This document shows positions 46,567 to 55,807 of a stretch of 64,000 bases of DNA, piece by piece. Within the stretch, counting starts at the first letter, position 1; every line of letters starts with the position of its first letter. This DNA is from Leptospira fainei serovar Hurstbridge str. BUT 6 (GTDB lineage: Bacteria; Spirochaetota; Leptospiria; Leptospirales; Leptospiraceae): NCBI RefSeq assembly GCF_000306235.2, contig NZ_AKWZ02000010.1, forward strand, positions 744,001-808,000, written 5' to 3'. The notes beneath the pieces are model-generated. The model saw nothing but the letters and a program-made list of their open reading frames with translations, was not told the DNA's origin and did no database searches. A program made the position numbers and the translations under genes.

Positions 46567-47490
46567 TTAATAAAAGCGAGGCGCCTCCTTATCCAGTAAG
46601 GTCCGACCGCTTTGGTTCACTTCGACGGGATCAGGATGAATAAGAACTTCCGTATACGGGAATTCCTCCTTTAACTCGTCTAAAATCGAATCCAGAATTT
46701 TGTGACTGTCCTCTAGCGTTAAATTCTTAGGCATTTCCAAATGGAATTCCAAGAATCGACGCTCCCCCGCGGAGCGAGTTCTCAGATCATGGTATCCAAG
46801 AACTTGAGGAGCTCTGCTTTCCACAACCCGTAAAATCGAATCCCTATATTCATGGGAAAGATCACGATCCATTAAAATATCCGTACTATTCCGAAAAATA
46901 CTCCAAGCTCCCTTGAGCAGATACAAGGAGACAAGAGCGCCCGCCAGAGGATCTACCCAACCCCAGCCCGTATTCATAGCTACTGCAACGGAGAATAGTA
47001 CCAATAGATTTCCTAATAAATCCGAAACATAATGCAAGCTGTCCGCCGCGACTAAAAGTGATCCCGTTTTGCGGACCACGGATCTTTGAAAAAGAACCAA
47101 TGCACCGGTTAACGTAAGAGAAACAAACATAACGTAGAAAGAAGAAATTTCCGGAATTTCCGACCTAGGATGCAAGACGTGTTCTGCCGCATGGAAGAGA
47201 ATCCAACCGCCCGAAGCAGCGACTAAAAGACTTTGAAATAGACCCGCAATCGCCTCTGCTTTTCCGTAACCGTATCTATGATCCGAATCAGCCGGCCTAG
47301 CCGCTTGATACAAGGCGTAAAGATTTACCGAGGACGTAAGAAAGTCTAATCCCGAATCCAATGCGGATGCAAGTACCGCGAGCGAGTCCTGCGAAAAACC
47401 CACCCAAAATTTCATTACGCCTAAAAATCCGGCCGTAAAGAGGGATAATAAGCCCGCAAAGATTTTGATTCGATTCGAGGAAAAGTTCAT
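46567..47490 (-). CDS. Cation diffusion facilitator (CDF) transporter
   Basis: This protein of about 307 residues has six membrane segments and a C-terminal cytoplasmic domain. The metal site appears as VLASALDSGLDFLTSSVNLY (Asp-x3-Asp) in helix 2 and as SLLVAADSLHYVSDLLGN (His/Asp) in helix 5. The C-terminal ferredoxin-like part has LGYHDLRTRSAGERRFLEFH and LIHPDPVEV. It exports divalent metals such as zinc, iron or manganese; the choice cannot be read. GGGAGAG before the ATG at 47490 is better than a TTG at 47556. Confidence 0.9.
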   Translation of the reverse strand: MNFSSNRIKIFAGLLSLFTAGFLGVMKFWVGFSQDSLAVLASALDSGLDFLTSSVNLYALYQAARPADSDHRYGYGKAEAIAGLFQSLLVAASGGWILFHAAEHVLHPRSEIPEISSFYVMFVSLTLTGALVLFQRSVVRKTGSLLVAADSLHYVSDLLGNLLVLFSVAVAMNTGWGWVDPLAGALVSLYLLKGAWSIFRNSTDILMDRDLSHEYRDSILRVVESRAPQVLGYHDLRTRSAGERRFLEFHLEMPKNLTLEDSHKILDSILDELKEEFPYTEVLIHPDPVEVNQSGRTLLDKEAPRFY

Positions 47491-47624
47491 GCTGCTCTCT
47501 CCCAACACTTTTCCTTTACGAAGATATATCCTTCTTTTTTTAATTTCCAAACCCAAAAAAGGATTGGAGTTCCTCGTCTAAGAAACTTACGCTTCCCGAT
47601 TACCGAAACCTAAGAGGCATATTC

Positions 47625-48893
47625 TTGAAACCAATCCTAAGAACTATTCTCGTTTTCCTTATGGTACTTGAGATATTTATATTTGTTCCTATTTACGCTC
47701 AAGGTTCTAACGATAAAATTCCGGATCCTGACGCGTTAGAACGGGAAGCGGATGAACTGGAATACCAGGCCGGTCGTTCTCAAAATCCTGTAGAAAGAAG
47801 AAAGTTAGCGCAGCTCGCGGTGGACAAACGTAGGCAAGCTGTTGATGCCAGAAACGCAATTCAGGATCGTGAATTAACCAAGCCGTTCGATGCCGCGACG
47901 TTCGAATTACAATCCGTCGCAATGCAATCGACCTGGGAATCGGAAAGTCTTGCCCGAAATAAGAATATAGGCGCGAACACGACGAACGCACTACTCAATT
48001 ATTCCGGAATATACCAAACGGCATTGAATGCGGCCAACGGGTTGGGAGCGAATCCGAATCTATTAAATAATAATATGACTCTTTACTCCAACCCGCAGGG
48101 AAATACTAGAACCGCATACCCGATTCGACTTTCTTATCTAAATAAAAATCGAACCTTTGGAATTGAAGTGAACTATCTAGATGTAAGAATGAAGCCTTCT
48201 TATACGACATTCGATGGAGTGCATTCGTCTTCCAATTTGCCCGGCGTTCAATTTCATTCGGTCGAATACAAACGCCAGGACTACTCTTTAAATCTGGCCT
48301 GGTATTTTCCAACGGGGACCGGCGCGAGAATCGGTCCTTCCATCGGAGTTCGGAACGTTGACATTTATTCTAAGGAGTACGGAAATATACCTGGAAATTA
48401 CGGATTCGGCTCTATGTCGGAAAAAGCGACCGGCCTTGGACCCCAAGCAGGTTTCCGAATTTTCAAAAATCTAGCGACAAACGTGATCATTCATGCCCGA
48501 TTCGATTATTTTAGGACATTGGGTCATTATGATCGGAATAGCCAAGGAACGATCAGCGGAATCGGAGGGAATCCATATCTACTTACGACAGGACCGACGG
48601 GTAACGTAAAAGATAATCTACTCTCAAGGACGGGATATGAAATCGATGCGGGAATTTCCTTACTAAGAACAAGATGGTTAAAATTTACTTTAGGATTTCA
48701 GTATACCGAAATGACATCCCGAGTCAGCGGTTATAATTATAACGCATCGGTTTTTCCAGGCGCTCCAGGTGACGGATTGTTCCTAAATCAAGTTTCCAAA
48801 ACATTGGATCAAACGTCTTCGATGCAAGCCTTACAAAAGGACGTACATGATAAATTCTACGGATTTTATTTCGGAGCCTCTCTGCTTCTTTAA
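47625..48893 (+). CDS. Outer-membrane beta-barrel protein of unknown function
   Basis: This 422-residue protein has a signal peptide (TILVFLMVLEIFIFVPIYAQ), a helical charged segment (about residues 38-80: ALEREADELEYQAGRSQNPV), and then about 12 amphipathic strands with Tyr/Phe/Asn alternation (YPIRLSYLNKNRTFGIEVNY, HSVEYKRQDYSLNLAWYFPT, TRWLKFTLGFQYTEMTS). It ends FYGFYFGASLLL, a terminal aromatic/leucine strand fit for BAM recognition. It should be an outer-membrane barrel; ligand unknown. A terminator follows. Confidence 0.77.
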   Translation: MKPILRTILVFLMVLEIFIFVPIYAQGSNDKIPDPDALEREADELEYQAGRSQNPVERRKLAQLAVDKRRQAVDARNAIQDRELTKPFDAATFELQSVAMQSTWESESLARNKNIGANTTNALLNYSGIYQTALNAANGLGANPNLLNNNMTLYSNPQGNTRTAYPIRLSYLNKNRTFGIEVNYLDVRMKPSYTTFDGVHSSSNLPGVQFHSVEYKRQDYSLNLAWYFPTGTGARIGPSIGVRNVDIYSKEYGNIPGNYGFGSMSEKATGLGPQAGFRIFKNLATNVIIHARFDYFRTLGHYDRNSQGTISGIGGNPYLLTTGPTGNVKDNLLSRTGYEIDAGISLLRTRWLKFTLGFQYTEMTSRVSGYNYNASVFPGAPGDGLFLNQVSKTLDQTSSMQALQKDVHDKFYGFYFGASLLL

Positions 48894-48902
48894 AGAAATA
48901 AA

Positions 48903-48926
48903 AAAGCCTCCGAAAACGGAGGCTTT
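48903..48926. terminator. Bidirectional terminator between convergent genes
   Basis: AAAGCCTCCG at 48903-48912 pairs with CGGAGGCTTT at 48917-48926 around a 4-base loop. A-runs and T-runs on both sides let it end the barrel gene (plus) and the membrane gene (minus). Confidence 0.88.
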
Positions 48927-48952
48927 CCAATCCGAAGTAGATCATCTTGGAT

Positions 48953-49471
48953 CTAAGCGGCTTGTTCAGCGGGAACAACTCCGGATCGTTCCATTAAATA
49001 AAACGAGCCGAATAGCGCCGGTATATAAACCAAATCACCCAATAACGAATTCTGGAAAAAAGGGATCGCCGCAACATAGCATTCGACGAGCCCGGAAAAA
49101 CCTGCGGGATACATTCCGGACGTTAGCCATACGAAAAAATTGGTAACTATAAAGAATGAAAAGGATCCGCCTAAGCCGGTGATCGCTAATCTTCCGATCG
49201 TTAAATTTTCGCGAAGCTGACGGCCCGCGATAGCGAAAAGAATAAACATTCCATAAACCACAGGTACTAATGAGTGAAAGCCGATCACTGCATCGCTAAC
49301 CAACATAATTCCTAACGGTAAGAGAAGAGCCACCCAACGATTCGTGAAATATACTCCCCCAAAAAGTGAGATTGCTAAAATAGGAGTAAAATTCGGTAAA
49401 TGCGGGAGAAAGCGGCTCACTACCGCTAAAGTAAGAAGAACAACAGCGACGATATTTCTGGATTGAGTCAT
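48953..49471 (-). CDS. DUF6580-like integral membrane protein
   Basis: This protein of about 172 residues has about five membrane segments: NIVAVVLLTLAVVSRFLPHL, TPILAISLFGGVYFTNRWVA, LLLPLGIMLVSDAVIG, and later ITGLGGSFSFFIVTNFFVWL and LLGDLVYIPALFGSFYLMER. The layout resembles S-component-like transport proteins of the DUF6580 kind, which may bind a small solute with an unseen energy module. A longer frame would begin at 49531; the ATG at 49471 has GGAAA before it. Confidence 0.75.
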   Translation of the reverse strand: MTQSRNIVAVVLLTLAVVSRFLPHLPNFTPILAISLFGGVYFTNRWVALLLPLGIMLVSDAVIGFHSLVPVVYGMFILFAIAGRQLRENLTIGRLAITGLGGSFSFFIVTNFFVWLTSGMYPAGFSGLVECYVAAIPFFQNSLLGDLVYIPALFGSFYLMERSGVVPAEQAA

Positions 49472-49592
49472 GATAGTTTCCGGGATTTTAGGATAGAGTG
49501 AACCCGGAAACTGCCCCGTCAACCAATTCAAGAATGTTTTTCTATCGGGAAAAAGGGTAGGAATTCCAATAAACTATCGAAGCTTGACTAGT

Positions 49593-50801
49593 ATGAAAGC
49601 CCCGAATCCGAATGATTTTCCGAATGCTGTCGCGTATCTCCGCGACATAACGGCAAGACTTAGAAGTCCGGACGGATGTCCCTGGGACCGAGAACAAACT
49701 CATCTCACTTTAGTGCCTTACATTTTAGAAGAATCTCACGAGGTTGTAGACGCGCTTCTTAGCGAGAATGACGAGCACGTAAAGGAAGAATTGGGAGATC
49801 TCCTATTCCAAATCGTTCTCCATGCGCAAATCGCTTCAGAGAGAGGAGCCTTTACCTTGGAAGACGTTGCAAACGATGTTTCCGAAAAACTCGTTTTAAG
49901 ACATCCGCATGTTTTCGATCCTGAAAATTCTAGATTCAAGTCTGCCGATGAGGTCGTCGCAAATTGGGACAGCTTAAAGGAAAAAGAAAAGCAATCGAGA
50001 GGAAAAAACGGAAATAACGTATTCGATAAGAAATCATCCGTTCTCAGCGGTGTACCGGACACGTTTCCTTCCTTGCTAAAAGCGGAAAAACTCCAGAAGA
50101 AAGCGGCCAAGGCCGGCTTTGATTGGCCTGATCTAAAAGGAGTAGAAGAAAAACTACGCGAGGAACTCGACGAGTTTCTCACGGAGATCAAAGCGACGCC
50201 GGAAATTTCGGCCAATCAAGTTCGGATTGAAGACGAATTAGGAGACTTTTTCTTTAGCATCGTCAATCTTGCGAGAAAGCTCGGCATATCTTCCGAGTCG
50301 GCCCTTACCCGAACGAATTTGAAATTTAAGAATAGGATCAACTTCATCGAAGAAGAACTCGCCAAGCAAGGAAAGAAATTCTCAGAAACACCTCTCGAGC
50401 TACTCGACGAAATTTGGAATCGAGCTAAACTCGAATTGAAAATCGAATCCAGCGATCCTATGACATTCAGGAAAAATTCCACACTAGCGACCGTTCGGGA
50501 ACTTTCCCCATATTTCATTTGGAAAGAAACGAGCGAAAGCGATTGGCCTAAATCTTATAAGTTCTCCTATCGATCCGACGAATATCGACTTATTTTTTCC
50601 GGATTCGGCTCCTTAACTTTACTCCCTGTAGAAGATCCTTGGGGAAGAAAAGGACAGCCGATTTTCTATCTAAATTTGGGGGAAGAAATCTCAAAAGGAC
50701 CAATTTGGCAGGATTTAGAAGGCGTTTCTTATACAGGGCCTGAATCGATATACGAAGGCATATTGGATGCGATCCGATCTTATAAAGAGATTCTAAAGTA
50801 A
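49593..50801 (+). CDS. mazG: MazG nucleotide pyrophosphohydrolase with extra C-terminal domain
   Basis: This protein of about 402 residues has two MazG units in about 275 residues: CPWDREQTHLTLVPYILEES with EELGDLLFQIVLHAQIASER (EExxE...ExxD metal motif), then a second unit with KLREELDEFLTEIKA and EDELGDFFFSIVNLARKLG. It hydrolyses noncanonical or excess NTPs. After LLDEIWNRAKLELK (about 275) another 120 residues follow that typical MazG lacks (ATVRELSPYFIWKETSESDW, EYRLIFSGFGSLTLLPVEDP, SIYEGILDAIRSYKEILK), beta-rich and unrecognised. The start is the ATG at 49593 after a possible TTG at 49584. Confidence 0.88.
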   Translation: MKAPNPNDFPNAVAYLRDITARLRSPDGCPWDREQTHLTLVPYILEESHEVVDALLSENDEHVKEELGDLLFQIVLHAQIASERGAFTLEDVANDVSEKLVLRHPHVFDPENSRFKSADEVVANWDSLKEKEKQSRGKNGNNVFDKKSSVLSGVPDTFPSLLKAEKLQKKAAKAGFDWPDLKGVEEKLREELDEFLTEIKATPEISANQVRIEDELGDFFFSIVNLARKLGISSESALTRTNLKFKNRINFIEEELAKQGKKFSETPLELLDEIWNRAKLELKIESSDPMTFRKNSTLATVRELSPYFIWKETSESDWPKSYKFSYRSDEYRLIFSGFGSLTLLPVEDPWGRKGQPIFYLNLGEEISKGPIWQDLEGVSYTGPESIYEGILDAIRSYKEILK

Positions 50802-50937
50802 AGAGTATTCTTTTAATGCCATTTCGCCTTATTCACAGCTGACTTTTCGTGAGCGCTTAGACCTTTTTTCTTGAAGAACCCGAATTTCAATCGTCCATCA
50901 TATATACGGGAGGAAATTTCTTTCCCTTTAATACGAC

Positions 50938-51747
50938 GTGGAAACGATCAAATTCAAAATCATGGTAGTCGATTCCGGAAGAGTCGCTCGAAAAGTAATC
51001 GTATCCGAATTTGCGGATCCTGACTTTCAAGTCGTGGAGACCTCGAGCCTTGACGAATCAGCCAAAATCGCATATTCAGAAAAATTTGACCTTATCACTT
51101 TAGGAGTACATTTCCAGGACGGAACCGGTTTTGATCTCTGTAAAAAAATCCGAACGGAAAGAATAAACGAAAAGCCGTTCGCATCGTTCAATGCTCGAAT
51201 TCTCTTCGTTACCTCCGAATATAATGATGCGAACCGAATTAAGGCGCATGACGTCGGCGCCAACGGATTTTTAGAAAAAAACTCGGATTTAATTTCCTTC
51301 AAGGAAACACTCGCCGTCATTTTGAAAGATCTAAAGTTAGAACGGCAAAACACGGTTAAGCAAATTAAATTTCCGAAAGAGTCCGATCTAAAAATCTCCT
51401 TATTGGTTGACGATTCGGAATTAAATTTAGTTCTTTTTAGAAGATTATTGGAAGCCCGCGGTATTAAAGTACAGACGGCAATTTCGGGAGAACATGCCCT
51501 CCGTTTACTTTCCGAAAACCCGCATCAATACGGAGTTCTTTTAACCGACATGTATATGCCTAATATGGACGGGGACGAGCTCTGCAAAAAAATACGAGGG
51601 ATTCCGGGACTCTCGGAGTTAAGACTGGGGATCATAACGGCTTCTAACGAAGCGGAACTCGCTATGACAAAAATACCTTGAGGGGTTAAGATTCTTATGA
51701 AACCGTACGATCCTGATCAAATAATAAAATTTATAAACCATAGTTAA
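50938..51747 (+). pseudogene. Two-receiver response regulator cut by an in-frame TGA
   Basis: The frame from a GTG at 50938 encodes two receiver domains. The first is degenerate: VVDSGRVARKV in the acidic pocket and FDLITLGVHFQDGTG at the phospho-site, where Asp is lacking. The second is nearly canonical, with LVDDSELNLVLFRRLL, LLTDMYMPNMDGDELC and LGIITASNEAEL. A TGA at 51679-51681 ends it after KIP, but the same frame goes on for 21 codons with GVKILMKPYDPDQIIKFINH to a TAA at 51745, exactly the missing strand 5 with the conserved Lys and the last helix. I see this as a nonsense mutation (or a base error). If read through it would be 269 residues; as it stands, 247. Confidence 0.82.
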
Positions 51748-52376
51748 GAAGTAAGGAATTCTAATCCCACTAACACATCCGGAAAACATTCCTTGCGAAT
51801 ATCCCCTTCCAGCTTCGGAAGCTTCGAATACCAGTTTTTATCTTCGTATTGCAAATCCATCCAATAGAAGTACAGAGTTGCTTCCCCTAACTCGTTTTCG
51901 ATTTTGATTTCCGAGAACTCCTTTTTTAAGTCGCCGGTTCGTTCGAAGATTTCGTTTCCCTTCGTTCTATATTGAACTTCCCAAGGCTCGACCCTAAATG
52001 GCGTGCCCTGAGCGTTCGGTTTTCCGGGTAAAAGTTTCCAGCTTTTGATCAGAATCCGAGAAACATCGTCGTATTTCAAAGTTTTTGAATAAACTACGTT
52101 CTCCCGTTTATGTTTAAATGCGAATTCCTTCGGCGCCGACTTCCAAGTTCCGACAATCGTCCTCCCGTCGCAAAAGTAGCCTTTGACCTTCGGTCCTTCG
52201 GCGGGGTTCGAAGTGGCGGGATTTCCTTTTGATTCTCCTCGGACATCGAGACCGGGTTCTGTAGGTGATGTGGGTTCTTTTGGAAGCTGAATTTTTTGAG
52301 CAGGCAAAGATCCGACTACTAGCAAAAAAAGAAGGAGTCCGTACAGACTCCTTCTGATATTTCTTTTAAGTTTCAC
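51744..52376 (-). CDS. Exported protein of unknown function with terminator-like hairpin in its signal codons
   Basis: This 210-residue protein has a signal peptide (RRSLYGLLLFLLVVGSLPAQ), a Pro/Thr-rich linker and a beta-rich globular part (VKGYFCDGRTIVGTWKSAPK, ENELGEATLYFYWMDLQYED). The ending has one Cys (RKECFPDV) and one Cys lies in YFCDG, perhaps a disulphide. It starts at a GTG only 24 bases after icd. A perfect 10-base hairpin plus a T-run lies within its codons 8-18, like an intrinsic terminator for icd. The stop overlaps the convergent regulator by four bases. Confidence 0.72.
   Translation of the reverse strand: MKLKRNIRRSLYGLLLFLLVVGSLPAQKIQLPKEPTSPTEPGLDVRGESKGNPATSNPAEGPKVKGYFCDGRTIVGTWKSAPKEFAFKHKRENVVYSKTLKYDDVSRILIKSWKLLPGKPNAQGTPFRVEPWEVQYRTKGNEIFERTGDLKKEFSEIKIENELGEATLYFYWMDLQYEDKNWYSKLPKLEGDIRKECFPDVLVGLEFLTS
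52324..52355 (-). terminator. Terminator-like hairpin inside the signal-peptide codons
   Basis: On the minus strand a perfect 10-base stem (AGAAGGAGTC, pairing 52346-52355 with 52330-52339), loop of six bases, is followed by TTTTTT to 52324. It stands about 45 bases after the icd stop, where icd needs an end, but also within codons 8-18 of the next gene. Ribosomes on that gene would melt it, so it may be a translation-dependent attenuator. Confidence 0.75.
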
Positions 52377-52399
52377 GGGAAAAACGATCCCAAAAATTC

Positions 52400-53596
52400 C
52401 TAAAGGCGTTTTTGGATCGCCTCCATGAACTTGAAGGTATCCAATTCTTTCGGATTCGGACTCGTCGCTAAGAGGGTAAGATCTTTCGTCATTTCTCCGC
52501 CTTCTATAGTGTCGATCACCGCCTTCTCCAATTTTCTCGCAAAATTGACTACATCCGGAGTGCCGTCCAATTCTCCTCTTTTTTCAAGGGCTCCGGTCCA
52601 GGCAAAAATAGACGCGACCGAATTTGTGGAAGTACTCTCACCTTTTTGGTATTTGCGGTAGTGGCGAGTCACAGTTCCATGAGCGGCTTCATACTCGAAT
52701 TTTCCGTCGGGAGACACTAGCACTGAAGTCATTAAGCCTAGTGATCCGAAACCGGATGCGACCATATCCGACATTACGTCGCCGTCATAGTTCATTAACG
52801 CCCAGAGCATTCCCCCTTCGTTTTTAACGATTTGAGCGACCGCATCATCGATTAGGAAATAAGAATATTCGATTCCGGCTTTTTTGAGTTCGTCCGCTCT
52901 CTTGTGAGATACTTGGTCGAAGATCGTTCTAAACCTAGCGTGATATTTCTTGGAAATGGTATCCTTGGTCGCAAACCATATATTGATTTTTTCGGAAATC
53001 GCGTAATTGAAGCAAGCCTGTGCAAAACTCTCGATAGACTTATCCAAATTGAATTGTCCCATAATGACGCCGGGACCGTCGAAATCATTGATAAGAACTC
53101 TTTCTTTTTCCTTACCGTCTTTGGTAGTAAAGACTATCTCTACTTTTCCCGCCTCGGGAATATAAAGTTCGGTGTCTTTGTATAAATCTCCGAACGCATG
53201 CCTGCCGACTACGATGGGTTTCTTCCAGGATCTGATTGCGGAAGGGATATTATTGACGATGATCGGTTTCCGAAAAACGGTCCCGTCTAAAATGGAACGA
53301 ATAGTCCCGTTCGGAGATTTCCATTCTTTCTTTAAATTGTATTCTTTTACGCGATCTTGGTTGGGTGTGATGGTTGCGCACTTTACGCCCACCCCGTATT
53401 TAAGAATGGCATTGGCTGAATCAACGGTAACCTTGTCTTCTGTTTTGTCCCTGTATTCGACACCTAAGTCGTAATAGTCCAGTTCGATGTCGAGATAGGG
53501 ATGAATGAAACGATCCTTGATCTCTTTCCAGATGATGCGGGTCATCTCGTCCCCGTCCAGCTCCACTAAGGGAGTTTTCACCTTGATCTTAGCCAT
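52400..53596 (-). CDS. icd: NADP-dependent isocitrate dehydrogenase (eukaryote-like type)
   Basis: This 398-residue enzyme turns isocitrate to 2-oxoglutarate in the citric-acid cycle. It belongs to the eukaryote-like type: it opens [20 protein letters not shown] and has the NADP-site features [33 protein letters not shown] and the metal-site [20 protein letters not shown], with [20 protein letters not shown] near the end. AAGGAG lies before the ATG. It is followed by the small exported gene and its hairpin. Confidence 0.96.
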   Translation of the reverse strand: MAKIKVKTPLVELDGDEMTRIIWKEIKDRFIHPYLDIELDYYDLGVEYRDKTEDKVTVDSANAILKYGVGVKCATITPNQDRVKEYNLKKEWKSPNGTIRSILDGTVFRKPIIVNNIPSAIRSWKKPIVVGRHAFGDLYKDTELYIPEAGKVEIVFTTKDGKEKERVLINDFDGPGVIMGQFNLDKSIESFAQACFNYAISEKINIWFATKDTISKKYHARFRTIFDQVSHKRADELKKAGIEYSYFLIDDAVAQIVKNEGGMLWALMNYDGDVMSDMVASGFGSLGLMTSVLVSPDGKFEYEAAHGTVTRHYRKYQKGESTSTNSVASIFAWTGALEKRGELDGTPDVVNFARKLEKAVIDTIEGGEMTKDLTLLATSPNPKELDTFKFMEAIQKRL

Positions 53597-53659
53597 TGGG
53601 TTCTCCTTGTATTGTGTAGATAAATTACAGTTTAGGCTTGGTGTCCATTCTCTCCGTCC

Positions 53660-54235
53660 TTAGGACTTGGGGAAAGAAGGATTCTCTTTAATTTTTAAGA
53701 TTCCGTTTCTCAGATAATATAGGTTCTGAGTCCCGAAATAATTAATAGCGACAGGCAACGAAACGATCCCAAGGACCGAGAAATATCGATACTTCAAGGA
53801 ATCTTTTTGAGACACATTATGAATGGTTTTTTCCAGCCTCATAAGGATCCTTTTCCAACGCTCAAAAACCGACTGGAGACTCGGATTGCATTCATCGAAA
53901 TATAGACCTTCTGCGGAAGTGACAATAATATCTTTTAATCCGGGCGGCAAGGGTGGAGAACCGAATAAATCCCTGACTCTTACCAAATCCTTTTCAATTT
54001 CAGACTCTTGTTGGCGAGGAATAGGAAGAATCGAACTGATTCCGATAGAGACTGGAAGGGATAATCGGAAGAGAAAATCGGACGCCACCATCGAATTTAG
54101 GTAGCGACGGACGGTTTCACCCAATGTGTCCGGGTGGTCAAGCTGAACGTCGCTCAGATTCTTGACGATTTGGATTGTATATTGGCTGAGCTTGATCTTT
54201 TCGATCCAGAACAGGCTCAATAATTCCGTGTCCAT
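53660..54235 (-). CDS. Protein of unknown function
   Basis: This protein of about 191 residues has no signal peptide. It is mostly helical with two hydrophobic stretches (SDFLFRLSLPVSIGISSILP and SVLGIVSLPVAINYFGTQNL) that may be membrane-linked. A longer frame starts at a GTG at 54352, but the extra 39 residues look non-coding (Gly/Lys-rich, no pattern), so the ATG at 54235 is chosen. I do not recognise the family. It is transcribed towards icd. Confidence 0.55.
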   Translation of the reverse strand: MDTELLSLFWIEKIKLSQYTIQIVKNLSDVQLDHPDTLGETVRRYLNSMVASDFLFRLSLPVSIGISSILPIPRQQESEIEKDLVRVRDLFGSPPLPPGLKDIIVTSAEGLYFDECNPSLQSVFERWKRILMRLEKTIHNVSQKDSLKYRYFSVLGIVSLPVAINYFGTQNLYYLRNGILKIKENPSFPKS

Positions 54236-54595
54236 GGCGGTATGGGTACATTTTTTGAGTTTCCCTTTTTTGGCAATCTCTATCCGCAAAGCTGGACGAG
54301 ACGAACCGCCTTTTCCAGGCAGGCCGCCACTGAAAGACTTCAGACACGGCACTCTTCCCGACGAACGACGTACGCTTTATTGAGACCGTGAAAAACGATT
54401 TTCATTCGTCCTGCAATGAAGAATCGTTCTTTTTCCAACCGATCAATCGGCCGGGTCTCGAACGCTGCAAAGGAGCATACGATTGCCGCTTCATATTTTT
54501 CTTACGCTGCGCAAAATTGAACGAAGATATTCGATCGAGTATCGGTCGGGAGCCACGGAAGGAATTTCGAAAAACCCATCCGCAGCTCCTTCATT
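54236..54595. other. Non-coding gap
   Basis: About 360 bases with no convincing gene. Plus-strand frames near 54388-54722 lack ribosome sites and have low-complexity shadows of the basic small membrane protein. The promoter of the unknown minus-strand gene lies here. Confidence 0.45.
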
Positions 54596-54904
54596 TCATT
54601 CCCCTCTAGTCGTTCTAGATTGGTTATCCATAGACTGTTGCATTCTACGTTTCATCCGACGCTTCCAATACCGTTTGTGGCGACCGCCTCCGAGGCCATG
54701 CCCGCCTTTAAAAAGTAAATGAGATAAAACGAATATTCCTAAAGCTTGCCAATAGGTAATCTGTTTCCAGGCAAATAGATCGGGTAAAAGCCAGTTCCAT
54801 AATTGCCAAACGACGGCTGCAGCGGCAAAAAAGAATAGCGGGATAAAAAGTATCCAAGCAAAAATTCTGCCAGTTCTAGATCTTCGCGAACATGAATGGT
54901 TCAT
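54596..54904 (-). CDS. Small basic membrane protein downstream of an ECF sigma factor
   Basis: This 102-residue protein has two membrane segments (IFAWILFIPLFFFAAAAVVW and YWQALGIFVLSHLLF) and a strongly basic, Gly/His/Arg-rich tail (KGGHGLGGGRHKRYWKRRMK). It begins 13 bases after the sigma-factor stop, so it is in the same transcript. Membrane proteins at this place are often sigma-factor partners, but it shows no known anti-sigma fold; the tail might touch nucleic acid or the sigma factor. The role is inferred from context alone. Confidence 0.7.
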   Translation of the reverse strand: MNHSCSRRSRTGRIFAWILFIPLFFFAAAAVVWQLWNWLLPDLFAWKQITYWQALGIFVLSHLLFKGGHGLGGGRHKRYWKRRMKRRMQQSMDNQSRTTRGE

Positions 54905-54917
54905 AATTTTTTCCTTA

Positions 54918-55451
54918 TTAAAATTCTTCGAGGAAAAGTGACTTTAGCGCTTTCAACCGTTTGGATAGAAATTCCTTTGCGTATGCCTTTCTGGCCGAAA
55001 GCGTTCCTTCCGGGACGCCGGTTTCCTCGGAGATTTTTCGAAAAGTTTTTCCTTCTAAAACATTTGCGATAAAAACCGATTTTTGCTCGGCAGGAAGTTC
55101 TTCAACGGCAAGAGAAAGTTCTTCTAAAACCAGTTTTTGATAAAATTCCCGTTCAGGTCCTATCCTTTGCTCAGGAATCGCTCCTTCGATATCGAATTCG
55201 CTTTCCAGCTGAGGGCCAAGATACCTTCTGGTTTTCTTTTTACGATACCAGTCTCCGACTTTATTACGAAGAACCGCGTATATGTACGCCAAAAGGTATT
55301 CGATGGACCCGTTCGAATCTATCTCCGCCACCGCGATCAGGAAGGATTCTTGTAACAGATCTTCCGCCTCTTCCGGGTCGGAAACTTTCGACCTTACCCA
55401 AGCAAGGATCTTATTCCGCTCTCTTCGATAAATTTTATCCAAGGACACCAA
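54918..55451 (-). CDS. ECF-type RNA polymerase sigma factor
   Basis: This 177-residue sigma factor has regions 2 and 4 only. Region 2 shows EEAEDLLQESFLIAVAEIDS and YLLAYIYAVLRNKVGDWYRK; region 4 shows LPAEQKSVFIANVLEGKTFR, KISEETGVPEGTLSARKAYA. It would direct polymerase to a stress regulon. The start is a TTG (55451) or the GTG after it, with GAGGA about 13 bases before. Its neighbour is a small membrane protein rather than a classical zinc anti-sigma protein. Confidence 0.9.
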   Translation of the reverse strand: MVSLDKIYRRERNKILAWVRSKVSDPEEAEDLLQESFLIAVAEIDSNGSIEYLLAYIYAVLRNKVGDWYRKKKTRRYLGPQLESEFDIEGAIPEQRIGPEREFYQKLVLEELSLAVEELPAEQKSVFIANVLEGKTFRKISEETGVPEGTLSARKAYAKEFLSKRLKALKSLFLEEF

Positions 55452-55807
55452 GGTGATTTTTTTTCCTCATAAACAATAGTTGTCTCTTCAGAAAATTCCT
55501 TGGTTTTTTTTAATTATTTCGCGGAAAAAGGTAAGAAGATGATCCAAAATGGAAAAAATCCAAAATCAAATGTGTCGTCATCGATAGAATTCATAGCAAC
55601 CCCTCCCAAAAAGGATCCTGCTCTAAGTCGTTTCAAACAGGAATTTCTTGTCTTTTTTCCGTAAAAAAACCTATAACCGATTTTTTTGAAAATCCCGATT
55701 CAAAACGCGCATCTCTAAGAACGGGAAATATCCGATCGGGTCCTTTTTTTCTTCCAAGTTTTTACGCAACATCAAGGCCTCTTTACCCGGGATATACGAG
55801 GTAACTG
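55452..55807. other. Divergent non-coding gap
   Basis: About 356 bases between the divergent sigma-factor gene and an unknown gene. It is A/T-rich with several T-runs and holds both promoters. I see no RNA gene or strong hairpin. Confidence 0.45.

Noticed and set aside
54388..54722. Plus-strand frames upstream of the sigma-factor unit
   Set aside because: Partly antisense to the small membrane protein gene and without start signals.
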